This document shows positions 32,434 through 42,339 of a stretch of 64,000 nt of DNA, one piece after another. Every line of letters begins with the position of its first letter. Position 1 is the stretch's first letter. The stretch is from Mycobacterium sp. IS-1742. Lineage in GTDB: Bacteria > Actinomycetota > Actinomycetes > Mycobacteriales > Mycobacteriaceae. The position numbers and the translations under genes are program-made. Under the pieces are notes generated by a model, which was not told the DNA's origin, did not search any database, and worked only from the letters and a program-made list of their open reading frames with translations. The DNA is taken from NCBI RefSeq assembly GCF_001500125.1, contig NZ_LQIV01000023.1, forward strand, positions 248,001 through 312,000. Direction: 5' to 3'.

Positions 32434-33618
32434 ATGTCGAAGGCTCGTCTGGTCATCACCGCGGTCGTTGTCGAGGGTCGCAGCCAATCCGATGTCGCAC
32501 GCGACTACGGGGTGTCGCAGTCCTGGATATCGCGGCTGGTCGCCCGGTACCGACTCGAGGGCGAGGCGGCTTTCGAGCCGCGCTCGCGGCGCCCGCACAC
32601 CAGTCCGGCCCGGCTACCCGAGACCACGATCGGCCTGATCGTCGAACTGCGCGCCGAGTTGCCGAGCAAAGGCCTCGACAACGGCCCGTCGACTATCGCC
32701 TGGCACTTGCGCCACCACCACGCCACGACCGTGTCGGCGGCATCGGTCAGCCGGCACCTGCATGCCGCCGGCCTGGTCAAACCCGCACCACGGAAACGAC
32801 CCAAGAGCTCCTACATCCGCTTCGCCGCCGACCAACGCAGGCGAACGCTGGCAAGCCGACTTCACCCACTGGTGGCTCGCCGACCGGACCCACGTCGAAT
32901 TACTCGACTGGCTCGACGACCACTCCCGCTACGCCATCTCCGTGACCGCGCACACCCGCGTCACCGGCCCCATCGTCGCCGACGAATTCCGCAAAGCCAC
33001 TGCCGCTCACGGCACCCCGTACTCGACACTGACCGACAACGGCATGGTGTTCACCACCCGACTGGCCGGCGGCAGAGGCGGCCGCAACGCCCTGGAGCAC
33101 GAACTGCACCACCTTGGCGTCATCAAGATCAACTCCACCCCCAACCACCCCACCACCTGCGGCAAAATCGAACGCTTCCACCAAACCCTCAAACGCGGGC
33201 TCTCCCGCCAGCCCCACGCCCACACCCTGGCCGAACTGCAAACCCAACTCGACGCCTTCGTCGACGAGTACAACCACCGCCGCCCGTACTGCTCACTGCC
33301 TCACAAAGCCACCCCGGCCACCGCCTACACCGCCCGCCACAAACTCGCCCCTGCGCAACGCATCGACAGCCACCAACGCGTGCGCACCGACCGCGTCGAC
33401 GCCTACGGCACCCTGACGTTGCGGGTCAACGGCAAGCTCCACCACATCAGCATCGGCCGCGCCCACGCCCGAACCCGCGTTCTGATGCTCATCCACAACC
33501 ACGACGTCAGAATCATCGACGCCTCCACCGGCGAGCTCATCCGCCACCTCACCATCGACCCCACCAGGGACTACCAACCCCGTGGAGTCCCCTGCGGACG
33601 CCCACGAAAAAGCTCTGA
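32434..33618 (+). pseudogene. IS481-type transposase, frameshifted
   Basis: The N-terminal part, from ATG 32434, has a helix-turn-helix (SQSDVARDYGVSQSWISRL). Near 32835 the coding signal moves to another frame, which carries the DDE catalytic core: Asp in RWQADFTHWWL, Asp in LTDNGMVFTTR and Glu in GKIERFHQTLKRGL, then FVDEYNHRRPYCSLPHKATP. In the second frame there is no stop before the IS end and it would run into the tRNA. The stop at 33616-33618 is in the first frame, hinting at a second compensating shift near the end. GTG 32419 is a possible earlier start. As written, no intact transposase is made. Confidence 0.75.
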
Positions 33619-33641
33619 ACCCCCAACGAGGGTTCAGAGCT
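33611..33641 (-). terminator. Strong hairpin terminator at IS right end
   Basis: A 12-bp perfect stem (AGCTCTGAACCC with GGGTTCAGAGCT), 7-nt loop, followed on the minus strand by TTTTT. It overlaps the transposase stop. In its present position it lies about 25 bp past the tRNA-Gly 3' end and can replace the tRNA terminator displaced by the IS. Confidence 0.7.
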
Positions 33642-33666
33642 CTTCGGATGTCTTGCAACATCACAG

Positions 33667-33740
33667 TGGAGCGGGCGACGGGAATCGAACCCGCGTAGCT
33701 AGTTTGGAAGACTAGGGCTCTACCATTGAGCTACGCCCGC
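33667..33740 (-). tRNA. tRNA-Gly (TCC)
   Basis: The full cloverleaf is present on the minus strand: acceptor stem GCGGGCG/CGCCCGC, D arm, anticodon loop CTTCCAA giving anticodon TCC, T arm GGTTCGATTCC, and an encoded CCA (33669-33667). Its 3' half is duplicated at 28653-28696 as an attachment site. The IS element begins 1 bp beyond the CCA. Confidence 0.97.
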
Positions 33741-33879
33741 ACGTTGCGGAGAGGATCGTACCGGCGCGCACCGGATCAAATCCAATTGGCTGCCTCGCGC
33801 GTCGGTGCTCGGTGCACAAGCCGTAGTATCTCGCGTGGTCAGCGCCGCGCGTCCACGCACGGTGCGGACCGTGACGGCG

Positions 33880-33953
33880 CGGGGTGTAGCGCAGCTTGGT
33901 AGCGCATCCGCTTTGGGAGCGGAAGGCCGCAGGTTCAAATCCTGTCACCCCGA
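33880..33953 (+). tRNA. tRNA-Pro (TGG)
   Basis: Acceptor stem CGGGGTG/CACCCCG, D arm GTAGCGCAGCTTGGTAGCGC, anticodon loop TTTGGGA giving TGG, T loop GGTTCAAATCC, discriminator A; CCA is not encoded. It lies 50 bp before tig, an arrangement I recall from other mycobacteria. Confidence 0.97.
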
Positions 33954-34003
33954 CAACCCAGCACCGAACACGACGCAGTACCCAGACATGAGGAGAGACC
34001 GCA

Positions 34004-35416
34004 GTGAAGAGCACCGTCGAGAAGTTGAGCCCCACCCGGGTGCGCATCTCCGTGGAGGTGCCCTTCACGGAACTCGAACCGGACTTCGACCGGGCGTTCA
34101 AGGAGCTCGCCAAGCAGGTGCGGCTCCCCGGCTTCCGGCCCGGTAAGGCGCCGCGCAAGCTGCTCGAGGCCCGCGTCGGCCGCGAGGCCATGCTCGATCA
34201 GGTCGTCGGCGAGGCCGTGCCCGGCCGCTACACCGAGGCCGTGACTAGCTCGGACGTGCAGCCGCTCGGCCAGCCCGAGATCGAGATCACCAAGAAGGAG
34301 TACGGCGAGGACCTGGTGTTCACCGCCGAGGTCGACGTCCGTCCCGAGATCACGCTGCCGGACCTGTCCGCGCTGGAGATCACCGTCGACCCGATCGAGA
34401 TCTCCGACGAGGAGGTCGACGCCGAACTGCAGTCGCTGCGCGCCCGCTTCGGCACGCTGACCGGTGTCGAGCGTCCGGCCCAGGACGGCGACTTCGTCTC
34501 CATCGACCTGTCGGCCACCGTCGACGGGCAGGACGTTCCCGAGGCCAAGACCGAGGGACTGTCCCACGAGGTCGGCTCCGGCCAGCTGATCGAGGGTCTC
34601 GACGACGCGATCGTCGGCCTGTCGGAGGGGGAGAGCAAGGAGTTCACCACCACGCTGGCCGCCGGTGAGCATGCAGGCAAGGAAGCCGTCGTCACCGTCA
34701 CGGTGAAGTCCATCAAGGAACGCGAACTGCCCGAGCCCGACGACGAATTCGCCCAGCTCGCCAGCGAATTCGACACCATCGACGAGCTCAAGGAGAGCCT
34801 GGTCGAGCAGGTCAAGCGGGTCAAGCGGGTGCAGCAGGCCGAGCAGATCCGCGATAAGGCGCTGGAACTGCTGCTCGAGCAGACCGAGGTTCCGCTGCCC
34901 GAGAAGATCGTCCAGGCCCAGATCGACGACACCGTGCACAACGCAATCCACGGCCTCGACCACGACGAGGATCGCTTCGCCGAGCAGCTGGCCGAACAGG
35001 GCAGCAGCCGCGAGGAGTTCGACGCCAACACCCGCACCGAGGCCGAGAAGGCCGTCAAGACCCAGCTGCTGATGGACGCGCTCGCCGATCAGCTCGAGGT
35101 TCAGGTCGGTCAGGGCGACCTGACCGAGCGGCTGGTGCTGATGTCGCGGCAGTACGGCCTCGAGCCGCAGCAGTTGTTGCAGATCCTGCAGCAGAACAAC
35201 CAGCTGCCCGCCATGTTCGCCGACGTGCGTCGTGGTCTGACCATCGCGGCCGTGGTGCACGGCGCCACCGTCAAGGACAGCGACGGCAACGACATCGACA
35301 CCACCGAGTTCTTCGGCCCGTCGGGCGGTGCGCAGGCCGAGACCGACTCGGATGACGACGCGGATGCCGACGTAAAAGCCGACGTGGAAGCCGACTCGGA
35401 CGACGAAGCCAAGTGA
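34004..35416 (+). CDS. tig: Trigger factor (ribosome-bound chaperone)
   Basis: A 470-aa peptidyl-prolyl isomerase/chaperone that binds nascent chains at the ribosome exit. The ribosome-binding signature [17 protein letters not shown] lies near residue 45. The FKBP-like PPIase domain includes [16 protein letters not shown] and [13 protein letters not shown] (about 160-245). The long helical C-terminal arms run to about 430. The end is very acidic ([20 protein letters not shown]). Start GTG 34004 follows GAGGAGAGACC. It precedes clpP1-clpP2 by about 100 bp, the usual tig-clp cluster. Confidence 0.98.
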   Translation: MKSTVEKLSPTRVRISVEVPFTELEPDFDRAFKELAKQVRLPGFRPGKAPRKLLEARVGREAMLDQVVGEAVPGRYTEAVTSSDVQPLGQPEIEITKKEYGEDLVFTAEVDVRPEITLPDLSALEITVDPIEISDEEVDAELQSLRARFGTLTGVERPAQDGDFVSIDLSATVDGQDVPEAKTEGLSHEVGSGQLIEGLDDAIVGLSEGESKEFTTTLAAGEHAGKEAVVTVTVKSIKERELPEPDDEFAQLASEFDTIDELKESLVEQVKRVKRVQQAEQIRDKALELLLEQTEVPLPEKIVQAQIDDTVHNAIHGLDHDEDRFAEQLAEQGSSREEFDANTRTEAEKAVKTQLLMDALADQLEVQVGQGDLTERLVLMSRQYGLEPQQLLQILQQNNQLPAMFADVRRGLTIAAVVHGATVKDSDGNDIDTTEFFGPSGGAQAETDSDDDADADVKADVEADSDDEAK

Positions 35417-35515
35417 CGCTGTGAGCGAACGCGCGCCCGTCAGGGAGTGCACGCTCGCGCAGGTTGGTTAGTGTCGGTAGCGACCCAAGACGTAAGAGAA
35501 AGCAGGTATCCAGTC

Positions 35516-36112
35516 GTGACTGTTATGCGTGGCGGGGCGCCGGGCCTCACGCTCCAGGACTCGGTCTACGAGCGTCTGCTCGCCGAGCGCATCATCTTCC
35601 TCGGCTCACAGGTGGACGACGACATCGCCAACCGTCTGTGCGCGCAGATCCTGCTGCTCTCGGCGGAGGACCCGACCAAGGACATCCACCTGTACATCAA
35701 CTCGCCCGGCGGCTCGATCAGCGCCGGCATGGCGATCTACGACACGATGGTGCTGGCGCCGTGCGACGTCGCGACCTACGCGATGGGCATGGCCGCGTCC
35801 ATGGGTGAGTTCCTGCTCGCCGCGGGCACCAAGGGCAAGCGGTACGCCCTGCCGCACGCCCGGATCCTGATGCACCAACCGCTCGGCGGCATCACCGGCG
35901 GCGCGGCCGACATCGCGATCCAGGCCGAGCAGTTCGCGGCGATCAAGAAGGAGATGTTCCGCCTCAACGCCGAGTTCACCGGGCAGACCATCGAGCGCAT
36001 CGAGGCCGACTCGGACCGCGACCGCTGGTTCACCGCACAGGAAGCCCTCGAGTACGGATTCGTCGACCACATCATCACCAGCGCCAGCATCAACGACGGA
36101 GTGGCCCCCTAA
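35516..36112 (+). CDS. clpP1: ATP-dependent Clp protease proteolytic subunit 1
   Basis: About 198 aa. The serine protease triad region is clear: nucleophile Ser in [12 protein letters not shown], His in [11 protein letters not shown], and the Asp region in [13 protein letters not shown]. In mycobacteria ClpP1 forms a mixed tetradecamer with ClpP2 and is loaded by ClpX or ClpC1. Start GTG 35516 follows AGAGAAAGCAGG; GTG 35471 and ATG 35525 are in-frame alternatives. A TAGTGT box at about 35470 could be its -10. The stop overlaps the clpP2 start (TAATG). Confidence 0.97.
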   Translation: MTVMRGGAPGLTLQDSVYERLLAERIIFLGSQVDDDIANRLCAQILLLSAEDPTKDIHLYINSPGGSISAGMAIYDTMVLAPCDVATYAMGMAASMGEFLLAAGTKGKRYALPHARILMHQPLGGITGGAADIAIQAEQFAAIKKEMFRLNAEFTGQTIERIEADSDRDRWFTAQEALEYGFVDHIITSASINDGVAP

Positions 36113-36759
36113 TGAGCAATCAGACCGACCCGCGCCTCCAGCCCCAGGCGCGCTACATCCTGCCGTCGTTCATCGAGCACTCCAGCTTCGGGGTCAAGGA
36201 GTCCAACCCGTACAACAAGCTGTTCGAGGAACGCATCATCTTCCTCGGCGTGCAGGTCGACGACGCGTCGGCGAACGACATCATGGCCCAGCTGCTGGTG
36301 CTCGAGTCGCTCGACCCGGACCGCGACATCACCATGTACATCAACTCGCCGGGCGGCTCCTTCACGAGCCTCATGGCGATCTACGACACCATGCAGTACG
36401 TGCGTGCCGACATCCAGACGGTCTGCCTCGGCCAGGCCGCGTCGGCCGCCGCGGTGCTGTTGGCCGCCGGCACGCCCGGTAAACGGCTCGCGCTGCCGAA
36501 CGCCCGGATCCTCATCCATCAGCCCGCGCTGTCCGGCGTGATCCAGGGCCAGTTCTCCGATCTGGAGATCCAGGCCAAGGAGATCGAGCGGATGCGCACG
36601 CTGATGGAGGTCACGCTGGCTCGGCACACCGGCAAGGACGCCGAGACGATCCGCAAGGACACCGACCGCGACAAGATCCTGACCGCCGACGAGGCCAAGG
36701 ATTACGGGATCATCGACACGGTGCTCGAGTACCGGAAGCTGTCCGCTCAGACGTCCTGA
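36112..36759 (+). CDS. clpP2: ATP-dependent Clp protease proteolytic subunit 2
   Basis: A 215-aa ClpP paralogue. Nucleophile Ser is in [12 protein letters not shown], His in [12 protein letters not shown], and [20 protein letters not shown] is the C-terminal landmark. The N-terminus [20 protein letters not shown] matches the mycobacterial ClpP2 type, which docks the ATPases. It is translationally coupled to clpP1 through TAATG. In M. tuberculosis two further genes separate it from clpX; here clpX follows directly after about 300 bp. Confidence 0.98.
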   Translation: MSNQTDPRLQPQARYILPSFIEHSSFGVKESNPYNKLFEERIIFLGVQVDDASANDIMAQLLVLESLDPDRDITMYINSPGGSFTSLMAIYDTMQYVRADIQTVCLGQAASAAAVLLAAGTPGKRLALPNARILIHQPALSGVIQGQFSDLEIQAKEIERMRTLMEVTLARHTGKDAETIRKDTDRDKILTADEAKDYGIIDTVLEYRKLSAQTS

Positions 36760-37065
36760 GCAGCCACGGGATCGCCGCTTCGGCCCGAGGCCGACGATGC
36801 CGCCCGGCGGTATCGTTGGCCTCAGCCGTTCGCTCCGGTCACGGTGACGACACGCCAGGGACACGGCGGCGCGTGGCACGCGGCAACCGGACGTGCGAGG
36901 CGTTATGTTGGCGCGACAGCTGAATACCACCAGCGCGATTCGGCACTAACGGTCGCACCGCGCGGGAGTTAACGGGTAGCGTCGGGAAGAGGGCCTCACC
37001 ACAGGTCCTGTCAACGACCCGAACCGGCCCACCGACGTCGAACAGGAAAGTAGGACCCCACCACC
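36760..37065 (+). other. clpP2-clpX intergenic region
   Basis: No gene is seen. It holds a hairpin after clpP2 (36789-36821), an 11-bp palindrome GTCACGGTGAC at about 36838-36848, a TAGCGT box near 36977 that could be the clpX -10, and an AGGAAAG-type ribosome-binding site before the clpX ATG. clpX is probably transcribed separately from clpP1P2. Confidence 0.5.
36789..36821 (+). terminator. Hairpin downstream of clpP2
   Basis: GGCCGACGATGCCG pairs with CGGTATCGTTGGCC over 14 positions (12 Watson-Crick plus 2 G-U in RNA) around a 5-nt loop. There is no long T-run, so it is probably an intrinsic-type actinobacterial terminator or a stabilising 3' structure. Confidence 0.5.
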
Positions 37066-38346
<1,281 letters not shown>

Positions 38347-38357
38347 CCCGCCGAGAT

Positions 38358-38402
38358 TGCACTGAGGGTCGTGAACCGCGAAGGTTCACGACCCTCAGTG
38401 CA
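38358..38402. terminator. Bidirectional terminator, 20-bp perfect stem
   Basis: TGCACTGAGGGTCGTGAACC at 38358-38377 pairs perfectly with 38383-38402 across the 5-nt loop GCGAA. It lies between clpX and the convergent desaturase and includes the desaturase stop codon (38395-38397), so it can end transcripts from both sides. Confidence 0.85.
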
Positions 38403-39477
38403 TTCTCGCGAGGAACCGGTCCGGCACGGCGTACTGGTGGATGGCGCGGAAGGTCTGCCAGTACTGACGGGGCAGTGGGCCCGTCGTGTACGGCAGGCCG
38501 TACGTGTCGCACAGTGCGCGCACCCGCTGCGCGATCTGCGTCAACCGATTGCTGGGCAGGTCGGGGAACAGGTGATGCTCGATCTGGTAGCAGAGATGCC
38601 CGCTCATGAACGCCATCGCGGCGCCGGCGTGGAAGTTCGCGCTGCCCAGCATCTGCCGTAGATACCACTCGCCGCGGGTCTCGGCCTCGAGGACGGCGGG
38701 GTCGAACTTCTCCGCGCCGTCGGGGAAGTGGCCGCAGAAGATGACCGCATACGCCCACAGGTTGCGCAGCACGTTGGCCGCGACGTTGGCGAGCAGTGTC
38801 CGCCGGAACCGCCGCCCGCTGAGTGCGGGGAGGACGACGTAGTCCTTGCCGATCTGGCGCGCGACCTTGGCCAGCAGATCGCGGCCACCCTTCGCGCCGC
38901 CGACCAGCAGGGCGCGGTCCCGCGCCGCGTGGAGACCGTGCAGCGCGATGCCCCACTCGAACACCAACGCCAACAGGATGTTTCGTAACGGAGCCGCGAG
39001 GTGATCGGGCTTCCACTGCTGATCGGGGGACACCCTCAGCACGCCGAAACCGAGATCGTCGTCCACGCCGATGATGTTGTTGAACACGTGGTGGGTGTAG
39101 TTGTGGGAGTAGCGCCACTGAGACGACAGACCCGCCATGTCCCATTCCCAGGTGTTCGAGTGGATCTCCGGATCGTTCATCCAGTCCCACTGTCCGTGTC
39201 CGACGTTGTGGCCGATCTCCATGTTCTCGACACACTTGGCGGTCGCCAGGGCGACGGTGCCCAGCGCCCAGCCGGCCACCCCCCGACTGCGGTGGATCAG
39301 GATCCGCGCGGCCAGGTCGAGGAGGCGCTGCGCGCGGATGGTGCGGCGGATGTATGCCGCGTCGCGGGCACCCAGCGACGCCTCGACCTCGTCGCGGATG
39401 GCATCGAGTTCGTGCGCGAGCGCATCGACTTCCGCCTTGCTCAGATGCGCATAGGCAGCGACGTCCGTGATTGCCAC
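38395..39477 (-). CDS. DesA3-like membrane fatty acid desaturase
   Basis: A 360-aa di-iron acyl-CoA/acyl-lipid desaturase. Three histidine boxes are present: GHNVGH, HNYTHH and QIEHHLFPDLP. The N-terminus MAITDVAAYAHLSKAEVD and NMEIGHNVGHGQWDWMNDPE closely follow M. tuberculosis DesA3 (stearoyl-CoA delta-9 desaturase) as I recall it. The protein lacks the ~60-residue C-terminal tail of DesA3, which there has been linked to protein turnover, so stability control may differ. The Rieske lipoprotein upstream is a possible but unproven redox neighbour; the usual partner is an Oxidoreductase/ferredoxin-like protein encoded elsewhere. Confidence 0.92.
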   Translation of the reverse strand: MAITDVAAYAHLSKAEVDALAHELDAIRDEVEASLGARDAAYIRRTIRAQRLLDLAARILIHRSRGVAGWALGTVALATAKCVENMEIGHNVGHGQWDWMNDPEIHSNTWEWDMAGLSSQWRYSHNYTHHVFNNIIGVDDDLGFGVLRVSPDQQWKPDHLAAPLRNILLALVFEWGIALHGLHAARDRALLVGGAKGGRDLLAKVARQIGKDYVVLPALSGRRFRRTLLANVAANVLRNLWAYAVIFCGHFPDGAEKFDPAVLEAETRGEWYLRQMLGSANFHAGAAMAFMSGHLCYQIEHHLFPDLPSNRLTQIAQRVRALCDTYGLPYTTGPLPRQYWQTFRAIHQYAVPDRFLARMH

Positions 39478-39574
39478 ATGAGTCCTCGGGTCGGCGGGGG
39501 AGTGCGCGATCGTCTACGCGTTGAGACCCTTGGTCAGGACCGCTCCTGGAACGGAGTCTACGTGCCGGCGGTGA

Positions 39575-40015
39575 TCAGGCGAGAACGATGTCGTCGCCCT
39601 GGACCGTCACGGCCTGGGCCTGCAGCGGTCGTGTCGCCGGCCCGTTGGCGACCGAACCGTCGAGGCGGTAGCGGCTGCCGTGGCACGGGCAGACGATCTC
39701 GGCGCCCACCACCTCGGACACCTTGCAGCCCTTGTGGGTACACACCCTCGACAGTCCGGTGAACGCCCCCTGGGTCGGTTGGGTCACGACGAGGTCGTCG
39801 ACGATGACACCGGACCCGACGGGGACGTCGACGACCTTGGTCAGCGCGCGGCCGGTCGCCTCGCCGCCTGCCGGTGCACTGGTTCGTTCGGCCGGCTCCT
39901 CGCCGCCCGAACCGCCGCCGGAGCCGCCGCAGGCGGTCAACGCCGCGGCCAGGGTGCCGAGCCCGGCGCCGACGACGACGTGGCGCCGGGGCATGTTCGA
40001 GGTCTCGAATTCCAT
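39575..40015 (-). CDS. Tat-type Rieske [2Fe-2S] lipoprotein
   Basis: A 146-aa protein. The N-terminus has a twin arginine (MPRRHVVVGAGLG) and a lipobox LTAC (Cys29), so it is probably exported folded and lipid-anchored. A Gly/Ser/Glu linker follows. The Rieske boxes are complete: CTHKGC (Cys92, His94, Cys97) and CPCHGS (Cys109, Cys111, His112), including the two disulphide cysteines typical of high-potential Rieske proteins. ATG 40015 has GGAAAGG upstream; the longer frame upstream has no signal. No oxygenase or bc1 partner is adjacent, so its electron partner is unknown. Confidence 0.88.
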   Translation of the reverse strand: MEFETSNMPRRHVVVGAGLGTLAAALTACGGSGGGSGGEEPAERTSAPAGGEATGRALTKVVDVPVGSGVIVDDLVVTQPTQGAFTGLSRVCTHKGCKVSEVVGAEIVCPCHGSRYRLDGSVANGPATRPLQAQAVTVQGDDIVLA

Positions 40016-40109
40016 GGTGCTGCCTTTCCGCTGAGAAGGCCGCTGAGAAGGCCGATGAACGGATGATCCTCGTCGGCGGGCGCCGGTGGGTGGACAACCG
40101 CCGTTTTCG

Positions 40110-41414
40110 TCACCGGACCGCTGGGCTGCGCTCGGCCAGGACCTCGTCGATGACCGCGGCGATCTCGGCGACGCCGTCGCGGCGCGCGTAGGCGACCTCC
40201 AGGCGCCGCGCGTTCTCCTCATACCGCGGGTCGCCGAGCAGTTCGCGCACCGCGGAGCGGACCGCACGAGGCGTGGGGGAGCCGGTCCGCAGGTCGACGC
40301 CGGCTCCCGCCCAGGCGACCCGCGCCGCGACCTCCGGCTTGTCCTCGGTGTCGCCCGCGACCACCAGCGGCACCCCGAGCGACAGCGCCCGCTGCACCGC
40401 GCCGAACCCGCCGTTGGTCACCATCACATCGACCTTCGGAAGCAGGACGTCGTGCGGGATGAATTGCGCGACATGAACATTCGGCGGGAACCCGGTGGGC
40501 GGCTCGGCGAGTTCACGGCCTCCGGTGGTGGCCACCACGGTGACGTCCTCGTCGGCCAGCGCCTCGATGGTCGGCAGGAGCAACCGCCCGGGGTCGGCGT
40601 TGTCGACGGTGCCCTGGGTGACATGGACGACGGGGCGCCCGCCGTCGAGCACGTCCCACCACGCCGGGGGACGGAACCCCTGCGTCCGTGCCGGATGCAC
40701 GGCGCCCACGTAGCGGACATGGGCGGGTAGATCGCTGCGCGGGTAGTCGAACTCCGGGACGGTCGGGGCGATGAACCGGTCGGCGAGCAGGGCGGCGTCG
40801 GTGACGAACGTCGGCAGCCGGCGACTGCCCATCCGGGACAGGATCTCGTTGGCGGCGCGGTGGCAACCACGCAGCAACACCCGGTGCGTCAGCGTGGTCA
40901 GAGCCGAATTGCGGAGGCGGCCCAGCGGAGTGGACGAGGGCGCCAGCCCCATCCCGAAGGGTGCGGTGTCGCGGCTGCTGATGAACAGCGGCGTGGTGGA
41001 GTAGGCCAGGATCGGCGGGCGGGCGGTGGGTTCGCCGAGCAGAAACGGCATGATGCCGAAGAACATCGCGTCGGCGATGACCGCGTCGTAGCGGGTCTCG
41101 GCGAACGCCTCGGCCAGTGCCGCCGCCTGGTACGGCATGGGCGCGACGAAGACGTTGGTGATGTCGAAGTCGACCCGCTCGATGCCGGACGTCTCGGCCC
41201 GCCCCGGGAAGCGTTCGTTGAGCCGGCTCTCGTCGATGTCGGTCTGCGGCGGCAGCGCGCGGGGACGGGCTCCGACCGAACGGATCATGGCGTCGCGCGA
41301 GGCCGAGGTGAGCACCGTCACCCGGTCGCCGCGGTCGACGAACCCGCGGGCGACGTTGAGCAGCGGTCCGATGTGGCCGATCGGCGACATCGATGCGATC
41401 AGTACTTCCGGCAT
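40110..41414 (-). CDS. GT1-type glycosyltransferase (UGT/MGT-like)
   Basis: A 434-aa GT-B fold glycosyltransferase of the family that glycosylates small molecules or lipids. The N-terminal acceptor domain opens MPEVLIASMSPIGHIGPLL with the usual His. The C-terminal donor domain has VTQGTVDNAD, AQFIPHDVLLPKVDVMVTNG and GFGAVQRALSLGVPLVVAGD, where the usual HGG reads NGG. ATG 41414 follows AGGAGG; an earlier in-frame Met at 41438 lies before that site and is less likely. Possible roles include glycolipid formation or detoxification. Confidence 0.85.
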   Translation of the reverse strand: MPEVLIASMSPIGHIGPLLNVARGFVDRGDRVTVLTSASRDAMIRSVGARPRALPPQTDIDESRLNERFPGRAETSGIERVDFDITNVFVAPMPYQAAALAEAFAETRYDAVIADAMFFGIMPFLLGEPTARPPILAYSTTPLFISSRDTAPFGMGLAPSSTPLGRLRNSALTTLTHRVLLRGCHRAANEILSRMGSRRLPTFVTDAALLADRFIAPTVPEFDYPRSDLPAHVRYVGAVHPARTQGFRPPAWWDVLDGGRPVVHVTQGTVDNADPGRLLLPTIEALADEDVTVVATTGGRELAEPPTGFPPNVHVAQFIPHDVLLPKVDVMVTNGGFGAVQRALSLGVPLVVAGDTEDKPEVAARVAWAGAGVDLRTGSPTPRAVRSAVRELLGDPRYEENARRLEVAYARRDGVAEIAAVIDEVLAERSPAVR

Positions 41415-41505
41415 TGCAACCTCCTGGCTGGTGTCCATCGGATGTCCGATGGTCGGCCAGGCGGAGGTGTCCGAGCTTGGAGGTTCGGTGGAGATCGCGT
41501 GGAGA

Positions 41506-42330
41506 TCAGCGGGTGACGCGGTCGGGCCGGGTGTAGACGTTCATCGACTGGCCGCGCAGGAACGCCACCAGGGTGAGCCCGGATTGACCGGCCAGGTCGA
41601 CCGCCAGCGACGACGGCGCCGAGACCGCGGCGAGCACCGGGATGCCCGCCATCACCGCCTTCTGCGTCAGTTCGAACGAGGCGCGGCCGCTGACCAGCAG
41701 CACCGAGCCCGCCAGCGGGATCCGGTCGGCCTCCACCGCCCAGCCGATCACCTTGTCGACGGCGTTGTGCCTGCCGACGTCCTCGCGGACGACGAGCATC
41801 TCGCCGCCGGCGGTGAACAGCGCGGCGCCGTGCAGTCCGCCGGTGGACGCGAACACCTTCTGCGCTGCCCGCAGCCGGTCCGGCAGCGCGGACAACGTGT
41901 CCGCGCTGACGCGTGCCGGGTCGTCCCCGGGACCGTGTCGGCTGATGAGTTGCACGGCCTCCAGCGAGGCCTTGCCGCACACGCCGCACGAGGAGGTCGA
42001 GTAGAAGTTGCGCCGCAGGTTCGGGCTGGGCGCGGACACGTGCGGCGCCAACGTCACGTCGAGCACGTTGTAGGTGTTGACGCCGTCGTCGCCGGCGCCG
42101 CGGCAGTACCGCACCGTCAGCACGTCGTCGCGGTGTCCGACGATTCCTTCGGTGAGCAGAAAGCCTTGCGCCAGTTCGACATCCGAGCCGGGGGTGCGCA
42201 TCGTGACGGTGAGCGGCTCACCGCCGACCCGGATCTCGAGTGGCTCTTCGACCACCAGGGTCTCCGGCCGCGCGACGCTGGTGTCGGCGGTGACGTGGTG
42301 GACGCGCCGCCGCGCGGTGACACGACCCAT
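41506..42330 (-). CDS. fdhD: Formate dehydrogenase accessory sulfurtransferase FdhD
   Basis: A 274-aa protein that passes sulphur from a cysteine desulphurase to the bis-MGD cofactor of formate dehydrogenase-type enzymes. The functional Cys loop is [16 protein letters not shown]. Other family landmarks are [29 protein letters not shown] and [17 protein letters not shown]. The start ATG at 42330 is followed at once by a typical N-terminus ([13 protein letters not shown]). No fdh structural gene is adjacent; the nearest bis-MGD enzyme is at 7.7 kb. Confidence 0.96.
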   Translation of the reverse strand: MGRVTARRRVHHVTADTSVARPETLVVEEPLEIRVGGEPLTVTMRTPGSDVELAQGFLLTEGIVGHRDDVLTVRYCRGAGDDGVNTYNVLDVTLAPHVSAPSPNLRRNFYSTSSCGVCGKASLEAVQLISRHGPGDDPARVSADTLSALPDRLRAAQKVFASTGGLHGAALFTAGGEMLVVREDVGRHNAVDKVIGWAVEADRIPLAGSVLLVSGRASFELTQKAVMAGIPVLAAVSAPSSLAVDLAGQSGLTLVAFLRGQSMNVYTRPDRVTR

Positions 42331-42339
42331 GCGTCCAGC

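Larger units (their letters stand above)
32364..33665 (+). mobile_element. IS481-family-like insertion sequence
   Basis: A 1302-bp element. Both ends begin TGTG when read inward. Inside the ends an inverted pair is seen at 32389-32402 (TGTCGCAAGACATC) and 33647-33660 (rc TGTTGCAAGACATC), 13 of 14 matching. It carries one transposase gene with HTH and DDE domains. It sits directly against the CCA end of tRNA-Gly between 16-bp direct repeats, so the tRNA gene stays complete. Exact ends are inferred from the repeats. Confidence 0.7.
28653..33710. mobile_element. Decayed integrative element in tRNA-Gly(TCC)
   Basis: About 5.06 kb bounded by the 44-bp direct repeat of the tRNA-Gly 3' end. Contents: a HEPN-like gene, a frameshifted capsid-gene relic, the QAGRD two-gene module and an IS481-type insertion. 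No integrase, excisionase or replication gene was recognised, so it is probably a deletion remnant of a prophage or satellite. The middle part (about 30.7-32.1 kb) is visibly less GC-rich than the flanking chromosome. Without the IS and its 16-bp duplication the element would be about 3.7 kb. Confidence 0.7.

Noticed and set aside
32142..32945. A 267-codon plus-strand frame before the transposase
   Set aside because: It crosses the IS boundary and the terminator hairpin, has Arg/His-rich shadow composition and no recognisable domain.
32762..33715. Transposase catalytic frame read as a 317-aa protein running into tRNA-Gly
   Set aside because: The start is inside the DNA-binding domain region and the end is antisense to the tRNA; the IS right end lies before it. 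Best explained by a frameshifted transposase.
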